From: an uncultured Parabacteroides sp.
GTDB lineage: Bacteria; Bacteroidota; Bacteroidia; Bacteroidales; Tannerellaceae
Reading direction: 5' to 3'
DNA length: 64,000 nt
Assembly: GCA_944325355.1 (NCBI GenBank)
Contig: CALUZS010000003.1
Span: 155,942 to 219,941, forward strand
The notes under the pieces are model-generated. The model searched no databases. It was not told where the DNA came from and saw only the letters and a program-made list of their open reading frames with translations. Made by a program: the position numbers and the translations under genes. Below, piece by piece: positions 33,944-43,293 of this stretch (position 1 is the first letter of the stretch; each line of letters starts with the position of its first letter).

Positions 33944-35494
33944 TTAACTTTTTATAAGAGGTAAAGTAATAATAAATTTTGTTCCTATATTGTCGTTCCC
34001 GCTTTCGGCCCTGATAGAACCTTGGTGGTCTTCTATAATTTTTCTGACATAAGCCAGTCCTAACCCGAAACCTTTTACATCGTGAGTATTGCCTGTCGGT
34101 ACTCTGAAGAAGCGGTCGAATACTTTTTTCAGATATTCTTTCTTTATTCCGATGCCATTGTCCTCAACGCTTATTATTAATTTGCCGTTTTCATTTTTCG
34201 TCCGGACGAATAATCGTAAAGGAACATCTTGTTTGCGGTATTTTACCGCATTATCCAGCAGATTGAACAATACGTTTGTAATGTGCATCTCGTCTACATA
34301 AATGTCCGAGTCGATAGCTTGCAGGTCGATATCCAGCGTTCCTCCGTATTTTTCTACTTTTAATGCAAACGTGTTTGCTACGTTTGTTACCAAATCGTTT
34401 GCATCAATCTCTTTCATTTTGAGGGTCGCTTTCTGGCGCTCGAAGAGCGACATCTGTAAAACCTTTTCAACCAGGAACCCCAACCGCTTGGTCTCATCGT
34501 TAATCACTCCGGATATATGTTTGAATACTTCCGGGCTTTTTGTTATATCCTGATCTTTCAGCATCTGCGCTGCCAGCGATATGGTAGAAACTGGCGTTTT
34601 CAATTCGTGCGTCATGTTATTGATAAAATCATTTTTCATTTCCGATAATTTCTTTTGCCGGAACACGATGAAAAGCGTGAAGATAAATGTTATCAACAAT
34701 ATGATTGAAAAGATAACCGAAGGGACAATGAATGTGATAGAACTCGATATATAATCTCCCTTTGTCGGGAAATAGACTTTTAAATAATTCAATTTCGAAG
34801 GCGGGTCATTAGAAAAAAGAACCTGCGTAATCACGTCCGATGCCATCGGCTGCTTTTTTATTTCACCGCTCTGGTAAACGATATTCCCATCTTTGTTTAT
34901 GACTGAAAAAACATAAGGAAGGTTTAACGCATTGTTTGCAAACTCGGTCGACAAATACTCGTCTAATTTCTTGAAATTAATGCGCTCTTCAATCGGTTTC
35001 AAATTGGCGGTGTATAACATATTGTATATGACTTCTTCCAAGAGCCCGCCTTGGTGCAAATAGCGTTCGAGCAGAATCTTTAATTGTTCCTTTGATGCTT
35101 TTACGATACTGCTTCCGGCTTCTTGTTTGGTTAATCCGGAAAGTGGATCAACTTTTGTAGATGAGTGCATTAATATCTGCTGGATGGAGCCGTCAAGTTG
35201 AATCATTTCCATCATCTGGTAATCTTCAATGCTGAACAAATGTTTCATCGGCAATTGGTTTTGCTGATTCAGAAACCGGGTAATGTCGTTGTTAATGTCA
35301 GCTTCCAGATATTGCCGTGTTTCATCCAACTCTAAGTTTTTGGCGACTTGATGTAGGCTCTGCTTTACCGTTTCGTTGAATTGTTCGCTGCGGGTCTTAA
35401 GCATTATGCTGACATAATTGATTTGTACGTACAATAATCCCGCAAATGCAAACACCATTACGCATGCAAGCAACCATATAGTTGATTTCTTCAT
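33944..35494 (-). CDS. rprX: sensor histidine kinase RprX
   Basis: 516 residues from ATG 35494, with a strong AAAAAGGAGACAATA ribosome-binding site; a longer frame to 35560 is rejected. Layout: a membrane helix at 5-25, a periplasmic sensor region of about 240 residues, a second membrane helix ('VPSVIFSIILLITFIFTLFIV'), the phospho-acceptor 'NNMTHELKTPVST', the ATP-binding N box 'LFNLLDNAVKY' and G boxes 'EDNGIGI' and 'GFGLGLAYV'. It autophosphorylates and transfers to RprY. The length agrees with RprX of Bacteroides (about 520). Confidence 0.92.
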   Translation of the reverse strand: MKKSTIWLLACVMVFAFAGLLYVQINYVSIMLKTRSEQFNETVKQSLHQVAKNLELDETRQYLEADINNDITRFLNQQNQLPMKHLFSIEDYQMMEMIQLDGSIQQILMHSSTKVDPLSGLTKQEAGSSIVKASKEQLKILLERYLHQGGLLEEVIYNMLYTANLKPIEERINFKKLDEYLSTEFANNALNLPYVFSVINKDGNIVYQSGEIKKQPMASDVITQVLFSNDPPSKLNYLKVYFPTKGDYISSSITFIVPSVIFSIILLITFIFTLFIVFRQKKLSEMKNDFINNMTHELKTPVSTISLAAQMLKDQDITKSPEVFKHISGVINDETKRLGFLVEKVLQMSLFERQKATLKMKEIDANDLVTNVANTFALKVEKYGGTLDIDLQAIDSDIYVDEMHITNVLFNLLDNAVKYRKQDVPLRLFVRTKNENGKLIISVEDNGIGIKKEYLKKVFDRFFRVPTGNTHDVKGFGLGLAYVRKIIEDHQGSIRAESGNDNIGTKFIITLPLIKS

Positions 35495-35697
35495 TATTGT
35501 CTCCTTTTTAACATAACAAATAACGTAGGTTTTGGTTGAATATTTACATAAAAAATGCAAAAAATAGAGATGGTAAATCTTAATAAAATATACATTCGTG
35601 TTGAAATGATTGCCTATTCCTTTTTGTCTATCAGTGATATAGTTAAAAGAGGAACTCTTTTAAGTCCAAAGTTTTGTATATAAGTTTGCTATTATAT

Positions 35698-37251
35698 TTA
35701 GTTCCCTCTTTCTTTTTGTAAAGTTTTTATCAGCATGAATGGGCGCTTTTCAGGATCCAGCCATTTTAAAGTTTTTACTACCTCCTGTTCGGTCACTGTG
35801 ATACAGCCAGCACTGCCTGTGCCATATTCTGCTTCTATATGGAAGAATATAGCACTTCCCATGTGTTTGATTACAGGGTTGGTGTTATATTCCACAACTG
35901 CCGCTCTTTTGTATGCAACTGTTTCATCTATCAGGTGCTCGAAATTATCCGTCTTTGGCTTCCCGTTTACTAATCGGTTGTACATGGAGTCTTCCGGGTC
36001 GCTAATCCAATAATGGTCGGGGGTAAGCACCAAATAGGGCCAATCCATGTCGAAATCTTTCTCTGCCCCGAAAGCGATTCCCATCGGATAGCATCCGGAA
36101 GGCGTCCGTTTGTCGCCTTCCCGTTTTTCTCCGTAAGGGGCTATTCCGGCTTTCCCCACCGAGCAATGAATCATTGGGCAGGTCTCTTTCCATCCCTCGC
36201 CGTTTTTTTTCTCGAAACGGCGCAGGGCGCAAAGAACATGTTCCGGTTTTTCGTTGTAGACTAAAATCAATTGTTGGCAACTGTCGGGTATCTGTATGTG
36301 CTTGTCTTCAAAATTTTTTATAAATGCATTGATATCGGGAGCGGTTTCAGCCATACGTTTTGACAAAACAGCTTCCCTTTTGGCGATTTTCGGGAGCGGT
36401 ATATCCCCGGGTTGGGGAATCTGCTCGTAGAAAAGGGCTGCCGTGTGTAAGGCAGAGGTGTCATCCATATAATATCCGGTTTCGTTATAAATATCTCCCA
36501 GCAAAAGCTTTCCCCAGATCTTTCGCAGTTTGTTTCCTGAATTGAGATAGGCGTTTATCGTATCAAGATTATTCTCTACAAGTTCCCGGATATAAGCCCG
36601 GGTTATTTGTGATTGCAAGTCGCTTTTATCGGTTGTTATCTTTTCGTTTTTTAAGTCTTTGATGAAAACAGCAGCCAACGGGTTTGTCTTCATGCAAATC
36701 TGACGGGCTACCTCTTCCAGCGAAAGGGACAAGGTTTCTTGGAGATTTTTTCCGTAGCCTTCCGATTGCATATAGAAAAGCGTGTCGTTGCGGTGGTAGG
36801 CAATAGCGTTGACACTGATTCTGGTGGTGTCGCCTGACAATGTCAGGTATAATTCCGCGTTGTTACGTCGGGTAAGTTTTCGGAACAGATACTCAAGGGG
36901 AGCCAATTTCCCTGTATGCAATCCGAGGTCTCCCTTGCCGTTCAATGATATTTTACTGATGGAATAGAGGGGAACAGAGCTTGTGTCCGACAGGCTTCCA
37001 ATCGGTTTGATTCGGTTTTGGATGGCTTCGTCATAGATGCTCACCAGCGATTTTTTCAGTGCTTTGGTTATTGTTTTTTTATTGATTCCTGCGTTTTGCA
37101 GGTTTTCCGAGATGCTGGTATCGCCAATATAAACGGCATTCTCCGGACGCAGCCAATAAATGAACGTATAGGTGAGACATATTACAATGATGCTGCGGCC
37201 TGTCCATTTCTTTACGGTTTTCCCTATGTTGTCGTTTTGTATTTTTCCCAT
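35698..37251 (-). CDS. L,D-transpeptidase (YkuD) family protein
   Basis: 517 residues with an N-terminal membrane anchor ('SIIVICLTYTFIYWLRP'), a long periplasmic stem of unknown fold (about 40-310) and a C-terminal YkuD domain. The catalytic region reads 'IFFHIEAEYGTGSAGCITV', i.e. the His and the SxGC Cys of L,D-transpeptidases, with 'KRTPSGCYPMG' upstream as in the family. It probably cross-links or modifies peptidoglycan peptides or anchors proteins. The symporter gene lies upstream in the same direction, 10 bases away, so both may be co-transcribed. Confidence 0.88.
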   Translation of the reverse strand: MGKIQNDNIGKTVKKWTGRSIIVICLTYTFIYWLRPENAVYIGDTSISENLQNAGINKKTITKALKKSLVSIYDEAIQNRIKPIGSLSDTSSVPLYSISKISLNGKGDLGLHTGKLAPLEYLFRKLTRRNNAELYLTLSGDTTRISVNAIAYHRNDTLFYMQSEGYGKNLQETLSLSLEEVARQICMKTNPLAAVFIKDLKNEKITTDKSDLQSQITRAYIRELVENNLDTINAYLNSGNKLRKIWGKLLLGDIYNETGYYMDDTSALHTAALFYEQIPQPGDIPLPKIAKREAVLSKRMAETAPDINAFIKNFEDKHIQIPDSCQQLILVYNEKPEHVLCALRRFEKKNGEGWKETCPMIHCSVGKAGIAPYGEKREGDKRTPSGCYPMGIAFGAEKDFDMDWPYLVLTPDHYWISDPEDSMYNRLVNGKPKTDNFEHLIDETVAYKRAAVVEYNTNPVIKHMGSAIFFHIEAEYGTGSAGCITVTEQEVVKTLKWLDPEKRPFMLIKTLQKERGN

Positions 37252-37261
37252 TCGAGTGTTC

Positions 37262-38536
37262 TTATGAATTTGGAAGTTCTTCGTTTTCCGTATTCTGATT
37301 CTTACTGATTACGCATGCGGCAACGGCATCTCCGGATACGTTTACTGCGGTAATTAGCATATCTAACGGACGATCCATTGCGATAATCATGGCTATCCCT
37401 TCGGCTGGTAATCCCACTGCGACCAACACCAGCATAAGGATTGCCATCCCTCCGCTGGGTATTCCCGGTGTTCCGATAGCAGATGCTGTGGTCAATAATA
37501 CGATGGATAGCATTTGGGTGAAAGATAAATCCACTCCCATTACCTGTGCGACGAATACGGTTGCTATGGCGTGGTAACAGCTTGTCCCATTCATATTGAT
37601 GGTAATCCCGGTCGGGAGGACGAAAGATGTTACGTTATGGGGTAATCCTAATTTGTTCATTTGCTCGATATTGGCAGGGAGACAAGCTGCGCTTGAACAT
37701 GAAGTGAACGCTAATACCTGTACCGGCAGGAGATGCTCGGCGAATTTGCGGAGCGGAATGCGGGATGCGAAACGTACAATCAGAGGATAACAAACCAGCA
37801 GGATAATGCATAATCCGATGATGACGGTAATGGCATACATCCCAAGTGCTACAAGCAAGTCAGAATCGCCGGCAAAGCTTACCACGAGGTCTGCCATTAG
37901 TGCCAAAACTCCTATCGGAGCCAATTTCATTACATACCCGATGATTTTCAGTAATATCAAATTCAGTGATTCGACGATTCTTTTTATCGGTGCAGAAGCT
38001 TCTTTGCCGACAGCAACCATCGCGATTCCGAAGACAATGGATAGCAAGATGATTTGGAGCATTGCTGTATTGTCGCCTACTGCCTGTACGACATTATCGG
38101 GGATTAAATCTTCCAGAAACTGCAATGGTCCGTTGTTTTGCATTGATTTTGCCGCTTCTTCGACAGATGCAGACTCATATTTCAAACGGAATGTTTCTGC
38201 CTTTTCCCGAGGGAATACATTTCCCGGCTTTATCAGGTTGACCGTTGCCAAGCCGATGAAGATGGCGAAAATGGTAGTTGCCAGATAAAATAAGAGTGTC
38301 CGGATGCCCAATTGTGAAAGCTTTCGGATGTCGCTCAGGTTGGTTATGCCGCTTATCAGGGAAACTGCAACGAGCGGAACGGCTATCAGACGTAGCAGCC
38401 GGATGAAGATGCTTCCCCATGGTTTGATCCAATCGTGTATGATAGTTTCGCAACCGGCTCCAACAGCAATAAACCCGAACACGATGCCTAAAACCATTCC
38501 TATGAGGATTGTGATATATAGCGGTATTTTATTCAT
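37262..38536 (-). CDS. dicarboxylate/amino acid:cation symporter (DAACS)
   Basis: 424 residues from ATG 38536; an in-frame TTG at 38557 is less likely. About eight membrane helices and two re-entrant loops, with the family signatures 'AFTSCSSAACLP' (Ser-rich HP1), 'GTSCYHAIATVFVAQ' ('NMNGT' precedes it) and 'ASAIGTPGIPSGGMAI' (HP2). It imports glutamate/aspartate or C4-dicarboxylates with Na+ or H+. A -7 box TACATTTG is at 38565-38572. The L,D-transpeptidase gene follows 10 bases downstream. Confidence 0.93.
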   Translation of the reverse strand: MNKIPLYITILIGMVLGIVFGFIAVGAGCETIIHDWIKPWGSIFIRLLRLIAVPLVAVSLISGITNLSDIRKLSQLGIRTLLFYLATTIFAIFIGLATVNLIKPGNVFPREKAETFRLKYESASVEEAAKSMQNNGPLQFLEDLIPDNVVQAVGDNTAMLQIILLSIVFGIAMVAVGKEASAPIKRIVESLNLILLKIIGYVMKLAPIGVLALMADLVVSFAGDSDLLVALGMYAITVIIGLCIILLVCYPLIVRFASRIPLRKFAEHLLPVQVLAFTSCSSAACLPANIEQMNKLGLPHNVTSFVLPTGITINMNGTSCYHAIATVFVAQVMGVDLSFTQMLSIVLLTTASAIGTPGIPSGGMAILMLVLVAVGLPAEGIAMIIAMDRPLDMLITAVNVSGDAVAACVISKNQNTENEELPNS

Positions 38537-38564
38537 ATTATCAGTTTGAATTTGCAATATTATG

Positions 38565-38572
38565 CAAATGTA
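38565..38572 (-). promoter_or_regulatory. -7 box before the symporter gene
   Basis: TACATTTG on the minus strand, about 29 bases before the ATG. -33 element not clear. Confidence 0.5.
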
Positions 38573-38702
38573 ATGAAATAGCCGGTATTAAATCCAATGA
38601 AAGATAAAGAATGTTTTGGGTAGTTCACGGTTTGCCGGGTGTGTGGAACCGCGTTTCTGAAATTATTTTTCCGGAGATGTATGCCAAATTGGGGAAATAG
38701 CC

Positions 38703-38710
38703 TAATTTTG
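38703..38710 (+). promoter_or_regulatory. -7 box before the SIS isomerase gene
   Basis: TAATTTTG, 40 bases before the ATG at 38750. No clear -33 TTTG. Confidence 0.45.
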
Positions 38711-38749
38711 CCGTCAATAGAAGAAAGTGTAATTATTTGAATTTTGAGT

Positions 38750-39361
38750 ATGATAACGGACAATATTATTTCGATTCTTGAAAAAGAAGCTGAAGCAGTG
38801 CGTAATATCCCAGTTTCTGAACGCTATGAAGATGCGGTGGATTTGATAATCGACCATGTGCATAATAAGGGCGGAAAATTGATTACGAGCGGAATGGGGA
38901 AGGCCGGGCAGATAGCGATGAATATTGCTACTACGTTTAGTTCGACGGGAACTCCTGCATCATTTTTGCATCCGAGCGAAGCTCAGCATGGCGATTTGGG
39001 TATTGTCAGGAAGAATGACATAATGCTTTTGATTTCTAATTCGGGGAAAACCCGCGAGCTGTTGGAGCTCGTGAATCTGACGCGCGGGCTTGTTCCGGAT
39101 ATGAAATTTATTGTCATTACGGGAAATCCGGAAAGCCCGTTGGCAAATGAAGCAACCATCTGCCTGCCGACCGGCGCTCCTGCAGAGGTCTGTCCTTTGG
39201 GGCTGACTCCAACAACCTCTACGACGGTTATGACTGTCATCGGGGATATTCTTGTGGTATCGACCATGAAAAAAATCAATTTCAGCAATAAAGATTATGC
39301 AAAGCGGCATCATGGCGGTTATTTGGGATCGAAGAGTCGTGAACAGAGTAAGAATGAGTAA
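38750..39361 (+). CDS. SIS-domain sugar-phosphate isomerase (KpsF/KdsD-like, no CBS)
   Basis: 203 residues, a single SIS domain. 'LITSGMGKAGQIAMNIA', 'PSEAQHGDLGIV' with the SxxxHGDLG signature of arabinose-5-phosphate isomerases, and 'PLGLTPTTSTTVMTVIGD' are diagnostic of KpsF/KdsD. The CBS pair found in E. coli KdsD (~328 residues) is absent; short single-domain arabinose-5-phosphate isomerases are known in Bacteroides. The predicted step is ribulose-5-phosphate to arabinose-5-phosphate for Kdo synthesis. The PfkB kinase gene follows after 3 bases. Start is ATG 38750; a TTG at 38744 is possible. Confidence 0.88.
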   Translation: MITDNIISILEKEAEAVRNIPVSERYEDAVDLIIDHVHNKGGKLITSGMGKAGQIAMNIATTFSSTGTPASFLHPSEAQHGDLGIVRKNDIMLLISNSGKTRELLELVNLTRGLVPDMKFIVITGNPESPLANEATICLPTGAPAEVCPLGLTPTTSTTVMTVIGDILVVSTMKKINFSNKDYAKRHHGGYLGSKSREQSKNE

Positions 39362-39364
39362 TCG

Positions 39365-40282
39365 ATGAGGAAAGTCATAGGAATCGGGGAAACGATATTT
39401 GATATAATATTCAAGGGGAACCAGCCGACAGCGGCAAATCCTGGAGGATCTGTCTTTAATGGTCTGGTTTCTTTGGGAAGATTGGGCGTGCCTGTCTTGT
39501 TTGTCAGTGAACTGGGTAACGACCAGGTCGCAGGAATGATTCTGGCTTTTATGGAAGAAAACAATATATCGACGGAATATATTGACCGTTATGACAGGAA
39601 AAGCCCGGTGTCGTTGGCGTTTCTCGATGCTGATAATAATGCTCATTATACATTTTATAAAGATTATCCGGAACACCGCTTGGATGTCTCATTGCCGCCG
39701 ATTGAAAAAGATGATATTTTCGTTTTCGGGTCGTACTATTCTTTAGATGAGAATTTGCGTCCCCGGATTGTGGAGTTTGTAGAGTATGCGAAATCGAAGG
39801 GCGCGATTATCTATTACGACCCGAATTTCCGGAAAGCACATGCCCATGAAGCCATAAAACTGCGTCCTACGATTTTGGAGAATCTGGAATATGCCGATAT
39901 AGTGAGGGGCTCTGTTGAAGATTTTTTTAATATTTTTGGAGAAGAGAACTTGGATTCCCTTTATAAGGAACGGATTCAGTATGCTTGTCGGCAGTTCATT
40001 GTTACGAGGGGAGAGCAGGGTGTTTCTCTTTTTACCCCAAATGGGGAAGGGCATTTTTCTGCTTTGGAAATAGCAGTGAAGAGCACGATTGGTGCAGGCG
40101 ATAACTTCAATGCGGGTATAATATACGGTCTTTTGAAATATGGAATCCGAAAAGAGGATATTCCGTTGTTATCCGTTGCCGACTGGGAGAAAGTTATCCG
40201 TCATGGAATGATATTGGCATCGGAGGTTTGTGGTAGCTTCGACAACTATATCTCCCGGGAATTTGCAGCAAGCATTGAATAA
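39365..40282 (+). CDS. PfkB-family carbohydrate kinase
   Basis: 305 residues of ribokinase fold. 'GIGETIFDIIFKG' and 'NPGGSVFNGLVSLGRLG' are the N-terminal substrate-binding segments, and 'STIGAGDNFNAGII' contains the catalytic GAGD Asp and anion hole. It phosphorylates a sugar, probably a ketose such as fructose. It begins 3 bases after the SIS isomerase stop, so both are likely co-expressed in sugar-phosphate metabolism. Exact substrate unknown. Confidence 0.9.
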   Translation: MRKVIGIGETIFDIIFKGNQPTAANPGGSVFNGLVSLGRLGVPVLFVSELGNDQVAGMILAFMEENNISTEYIDRYDRKSPVSLAFLDADNNAHYTFYKDYPEHRLDVSLPPIEKDDIFVFGSYYSLDENLRPRIVEFVEYAKSKGAIIYYDPNFRKAHAHEAIKLRPTILENLEYADIVRGSVEDFFNIFGEENLDSLYKERIQYACRQFIVTRGEQGVSLFTPNGEGHFSALEIAVKSTIGAGDNFNAGIIYGLLKYGIRKEDIPLLSVADWEKVIRHGMILASEVCGSFDNYISREFAASIE

Positions 40283-40326
40283 AAATTAAAATTCTTTAAG
40301 CCCCGACAAAGATTCTTTCATTTTTA

Positions 40327-40334
40327 TATCTTTG
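40327..40334 (+). promoter_or_regulatory. -7 box before the phosphatase-like lipoprotein gene
   Basis: TATCTTTG, 28 bases before the ATG; no -33 element at the expected distance. Confidence 0.5.
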
Positions 40335-40362
40335 TTTGTAAGAACAGTTTGGGGAGTAGAAT

Positions 40363-41454
40363 ATGTTAGTCAGATTCAAATTATTCGTCATTTGTGTAAC
40401 GGGCTTTGTGTTGTTGTCTGGTTGTTCCTCAAAAGAACCTGACATTCAGGTTTTGTGTAATTGGACAAAAATAGGAAACTATATTATCAAATGGGAGACA
40501 AATCCACCGATGGACGGAGCCTTGAAGGTGTATGTTTCAGATAATCCGGAATTGTTCGACAAAAATTCCTTGGCGTGTACGGCAGATTTGAAACGTGGAG
40601 TTACAAGATTTATTTCCAACGATAACATAACTCGTAAATATTTTCTGCTGTCTTTCAACGACAAATATTTCCGCACGGTGAGTGCCCGCTGGCTCACTTT
40701 GGATTATGTGCATAACCTCCGCGACTTGGGTGGGTATTTCACGGCTGACCGTAAGCATATGGTTCGATGGGGGCGGGTTTTCCGGTCAGGACAGCTCTCG
40801 GATATTAATGAATTGGATTCTTTCCGTATTGCGAACTTGAAGGTAAAGACGATTATCGATTTGAGATCGGCAGAAGATTTTCGGAACCATCCGTCAAAAT
40901 ATACCAACGCCAATATCATAAATATCCCTATTTTAAAAAACGATTTCGATGAATTGCAGAAGAAAGTGCAGGAAGGCAGAATGCGCCGGGGTGATGCCAT
41001 GCTTTACCTGCAGGATCTTTATCTGCAATTTATCTTTAAATACAGCGGGCAATTCGGAAAAGCGCTCAAATTATTCGCTGATAAAGAAAATTATCCCATA
41101 CTTTTTAATTGTTATCTCGGAAAAGACCAAAGCGGATTCTTAGCTGCCATGTTATTAGAAATCCTTGGAATGCCGGAAGAGACAATTATCAGGGATTATG
41201 CGGACTCGTGGGGATGTATAAGGAAAGATCTTTTGATGTACCTGGCGAAGGATTTGGGGTATGATGGGCAGGAGACCATCACAACATTGCTTTCCTCGAA
41301 TGAAGCATTAATGAGTTTTACGCTGCAGCAAATTAAAAAGAAGTACGGATCGATAGACAATTATGTCTCTAAGGAACTTAAAATATCAGATAGTGAAAGA
41401 GATGCAATAAGGAATGCAATACTATTGGAGAGAGAATATCCGGAATTTGAATAA
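40363..41454 (+). CDS. tyrosine phosphatase-like lipoprotein with altered active site
   Basis: 363 residues; lipobox 'VLLSGCSSK' (Cys21). After an N-terminal beta-sandwich-like region (30-110), residues 115-360 match Y_phosphatase3: 'HNLRDLGGY' (117-125), 'WGRVFRSGQL' and 'IIDLRSAEDF'. The P-loop, usually HCxxGKDRTG, reads 'NCYLGKDQSGF': the nucleophile Cys250 is kept, but the phosphate-binding Arg is Gln256 and the His is Asn249. It is lipid-anchored and faces the periplasm. Either it is a pseudo-phosphatase that binds ligands, or it has changed chemistry. Promoter box at 40327. Confidence 0.8.
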   Translation: MLVRFKLFVICVTGFVLLSGCSSKEPDIQVLCNWTKIGNYIIKWETNPPMDGALKVYVSDNPELFDKNSLACTADLKRGVTRFISNDNITRKYFLLSFNDKYFRTVSARWLTLDYVHNLRDLGGYFTADRKHMVRWGRVFRSGQLSDINELDSFRIANLKVKTIIDLRSAEDFRNHPSKYTNANIINIPILKNDFDELQKKVQEGRMRRGDAMLYLQDLYLQFIFKYSGQFGKALKLFADKENYPILFNCYLGKDQSGFLAAMLLEILGMPEETIIRDYADSWGCIRKDLLMYLAKDLGYDGQETITTLLSSNEALMSFTLQQIKKKYGSIDNYVSKELKISDSERDAIRNAILLEREYPEFE

Positions 41455-41461
41455 AAGTTTG

Positions 41462-41469
41462 TATCTTTG
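41462..41469 (+). promoter_or_regulatory. -7 box before the DEAD-box helicase gene
   Basis: TATCTTTG followed by CGCCG, just after the phosphatase-like gene stop; predicts a leader of about 45 bases before the TTG start. Confidence 0.55.
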
Positions 41470-41523
41470 CGCCGATTTATCTGGAGAAGAAAATAATTAC
41501 ACACCAATTTCATTTTTTATATT

Positions 41524-43287
41524 TTGAAGACATTCGAAGAGTTAGGAGTTGCCGAACCGATACGAAAGGCAATCCAAGAGATGGGTTACGAAGCCCCTAT
41601 GCCGGTACAGGAAGAGGTTATTCCTTATTTATTGGGTGAAGATAACGATGTTATAGCATTAGCCCAGACAGGAACAGGCAAAACCGCAGCATTTGGTTTG
41701 CCTATTATTCAGAAAATTGATATTGATAAAGTTTATCCGCAGGCATTGGTCCTTTGCCCTACCCGTGAGTTGTGTTTGCAGATTGCAGATGATTTGAACG
41801 ACTATTCCAAGTATATCGAGGAACTGAAAGTGCTTCCGGTGTACGGAGGGTCAAGTATCGAGAGCCAGATTAAGACTTTGAAAAAGGGAGTGCATATTGT
41901 TGTTGCAACTCCGGGACGATTGCTTGATTTGATGAACCGGAAGACTGTGGATTTGCAAGGAGTCCATAATGTGATATTGGATGAAGCTGATGAGATGTTG
42001 AACATGGGATTCATGGACAGTATCAATGCTATTCTTGCAGAAGTCCCGCCTACACGCAATATGCTTCTTTTTTCTGCGACAATGCCCCAAGAGATCGCCC
42101 GTATCACTAAGCAGTATATGAAAAATCCCCGGGAGATTGTTATCGGAAATAAAAACGAGGGAAACAAAAATATACGGGATATTTACTATATGGTCAAGGC
42201 TCAGGATAAATATCTTGCCTTGAAACGTATAGCCGATTATTATCCGAATATCTACGGAATCATATTTTGCCGTACACGGAAGGAGACCCAAGAGATTGCC
42301 GATAAATTAATCCAGGATGGATATAACGCAGATTCTTTGCACGGTGAATTAAGTCAGGCGCAGCGTGATTATGTAATGCAAAAATTCCGGATTAAGAATT
42401 TGCAACTTCTTGTGGCTACCGATGTGGCTGCGCGGGGTTTGGATGTGGATGATTTGACACATGTCATCAATTACGGATTGCCTGATGAGGTCGAATCCTA
42501 TACACACCGGAGAGGCAGAACCGGACGTGCCGGAAAAACAGGTATCTCTATATCAATCTGCCATGTTAAGGAAAAAGGCCGGATAAAGCAGATTGAACGG
42601 ACCATCAACAAAAAATTTGAAAAAGGAGAGATTCCGAGTGGCGACGCCATCTGCGAAAAACAACTTTTCAACCTTGTTGACCAAATTGAAAAGGTACAGG
42701 TAAACGAGAAAGAGATTGCGTCTCTGATGCCTTCTATTTTCCGTAAATTGGATTGGCTGGATAAGGAAGATATTATCAAACGTGTTGTATCACTTGAGTT
42801 TAACCGGTTGATAGATTATTATAAGGATGCCGATGAAATTCAGGTTGTCGATGAACATTCGGAGAAATCAGGTAAAAAGAAAGGCAAAAAGTTGCAGGAA
42901 TCCGGCGATGGATTCATCCGTTTTTTCATTAACTTAGGACGTTCGGACAACTTTTATCCGAATAATCTGATAGAATTAGTGAATAAGAATATTCCGGGAA
43001 AAATCCGTATCGGCAAAATTGATATTTTTGATAATTTCTCTTTCTTTGAAGTAGATGCCAACGAAGCGGAGATTGTCCTTGACGAATTGAACGGACTGAA
43101 GTATCGGGGTGGAAAAATATCGGTAGAACCAGCACAAGATAAAAAGGAAGGCGGTAAGTCTTCGAAGCCGCGGAGAAGCTCTGAAAGGAGAGGTCGCAAA
43201 GGTTCTAAATCATCGTCCGGTTCACGAGACAGGGACAGACAAGGCAAGGGTGGTAAGTCTTCGTCGAAAGGTAAGCGCCGCAGATAA
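41524..43287 (+). CDS. DEAD-box ATP-dependent RNA helicase (DbpA/CsdA-like C-terminus)
   Basis: 587 residues starting at a TTG codon; no in-frame ATG occurs before residue 20, and the family N-terminus 'MKTFEELGVAEPIRKAI' begins exactly there. Q motif, Walker A 'AQTGTGKT' (47-54), 'PTRELC', DEAD (153-156), 'SAT' (184-186) and 'HRRGRTGRAGK' are intact. Residues about 465-540 resemble the DbpA RNA-binding domain ('FFINLGRSDNFYPNNLIELV'), followed by a basic Lys/Arg/Ser/Gly tail. It probably remodels rRNA in ribosome assembly or cold adaptation. It converges on the ATP-grasp-like gene with only 6 bases between the stops. Confidence 0.95.
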   Translation: MKTFEELGVAEPIRKAIQEMGYEAPMPVQEEVIPYLLGEDNDVIALAQTGTGKTAAFGLPIIQKIDIDKVYPQALVLCPTRELCLQIADDLNDYSKYIEELKVLPVYGGSSIESQIKTLKKGVHIVVATPGRLLDLMNRKTVDLQGVHNVILDEADEMLNMGFMDSINAILAEVPPTRNMLLFSATMPQEIARITKQYMKNPREIVIGNKNEGNKNIRDIYYMVKAQDKYLALKRIADYYPNIYGIIFCRTRKETQEIADKLIQDGYNADSLHGELSQAQRDYVMQKFRIKNLQLLVATDVAARGLDVDDLTHVINYGLPDEVESYTHRRGRTGRAGKTGISISICHVKEKGRIKQIERTINKKFEKGEIPSGDAICEKQLFNLVDQIEKVQVNEKEIASLMPSIFRKLDWLDKEDIIKRVVSLEFNRLIDYYKDADEIQVVDEHSEKSGKKKGKKLQESGDGFIRFFINLGRSDNFYPNNLIELVNKNIPGKIRIGKIDIFDNFSFFEVDANEAEIVLDELNGLKYRGGKISVEPAQDKKEGGKSSKPRRSSERRGRKGSKSSSGSRDRDRQGKGGKSSSKGKRRR

Positions 43288-43293
43288 GATACT

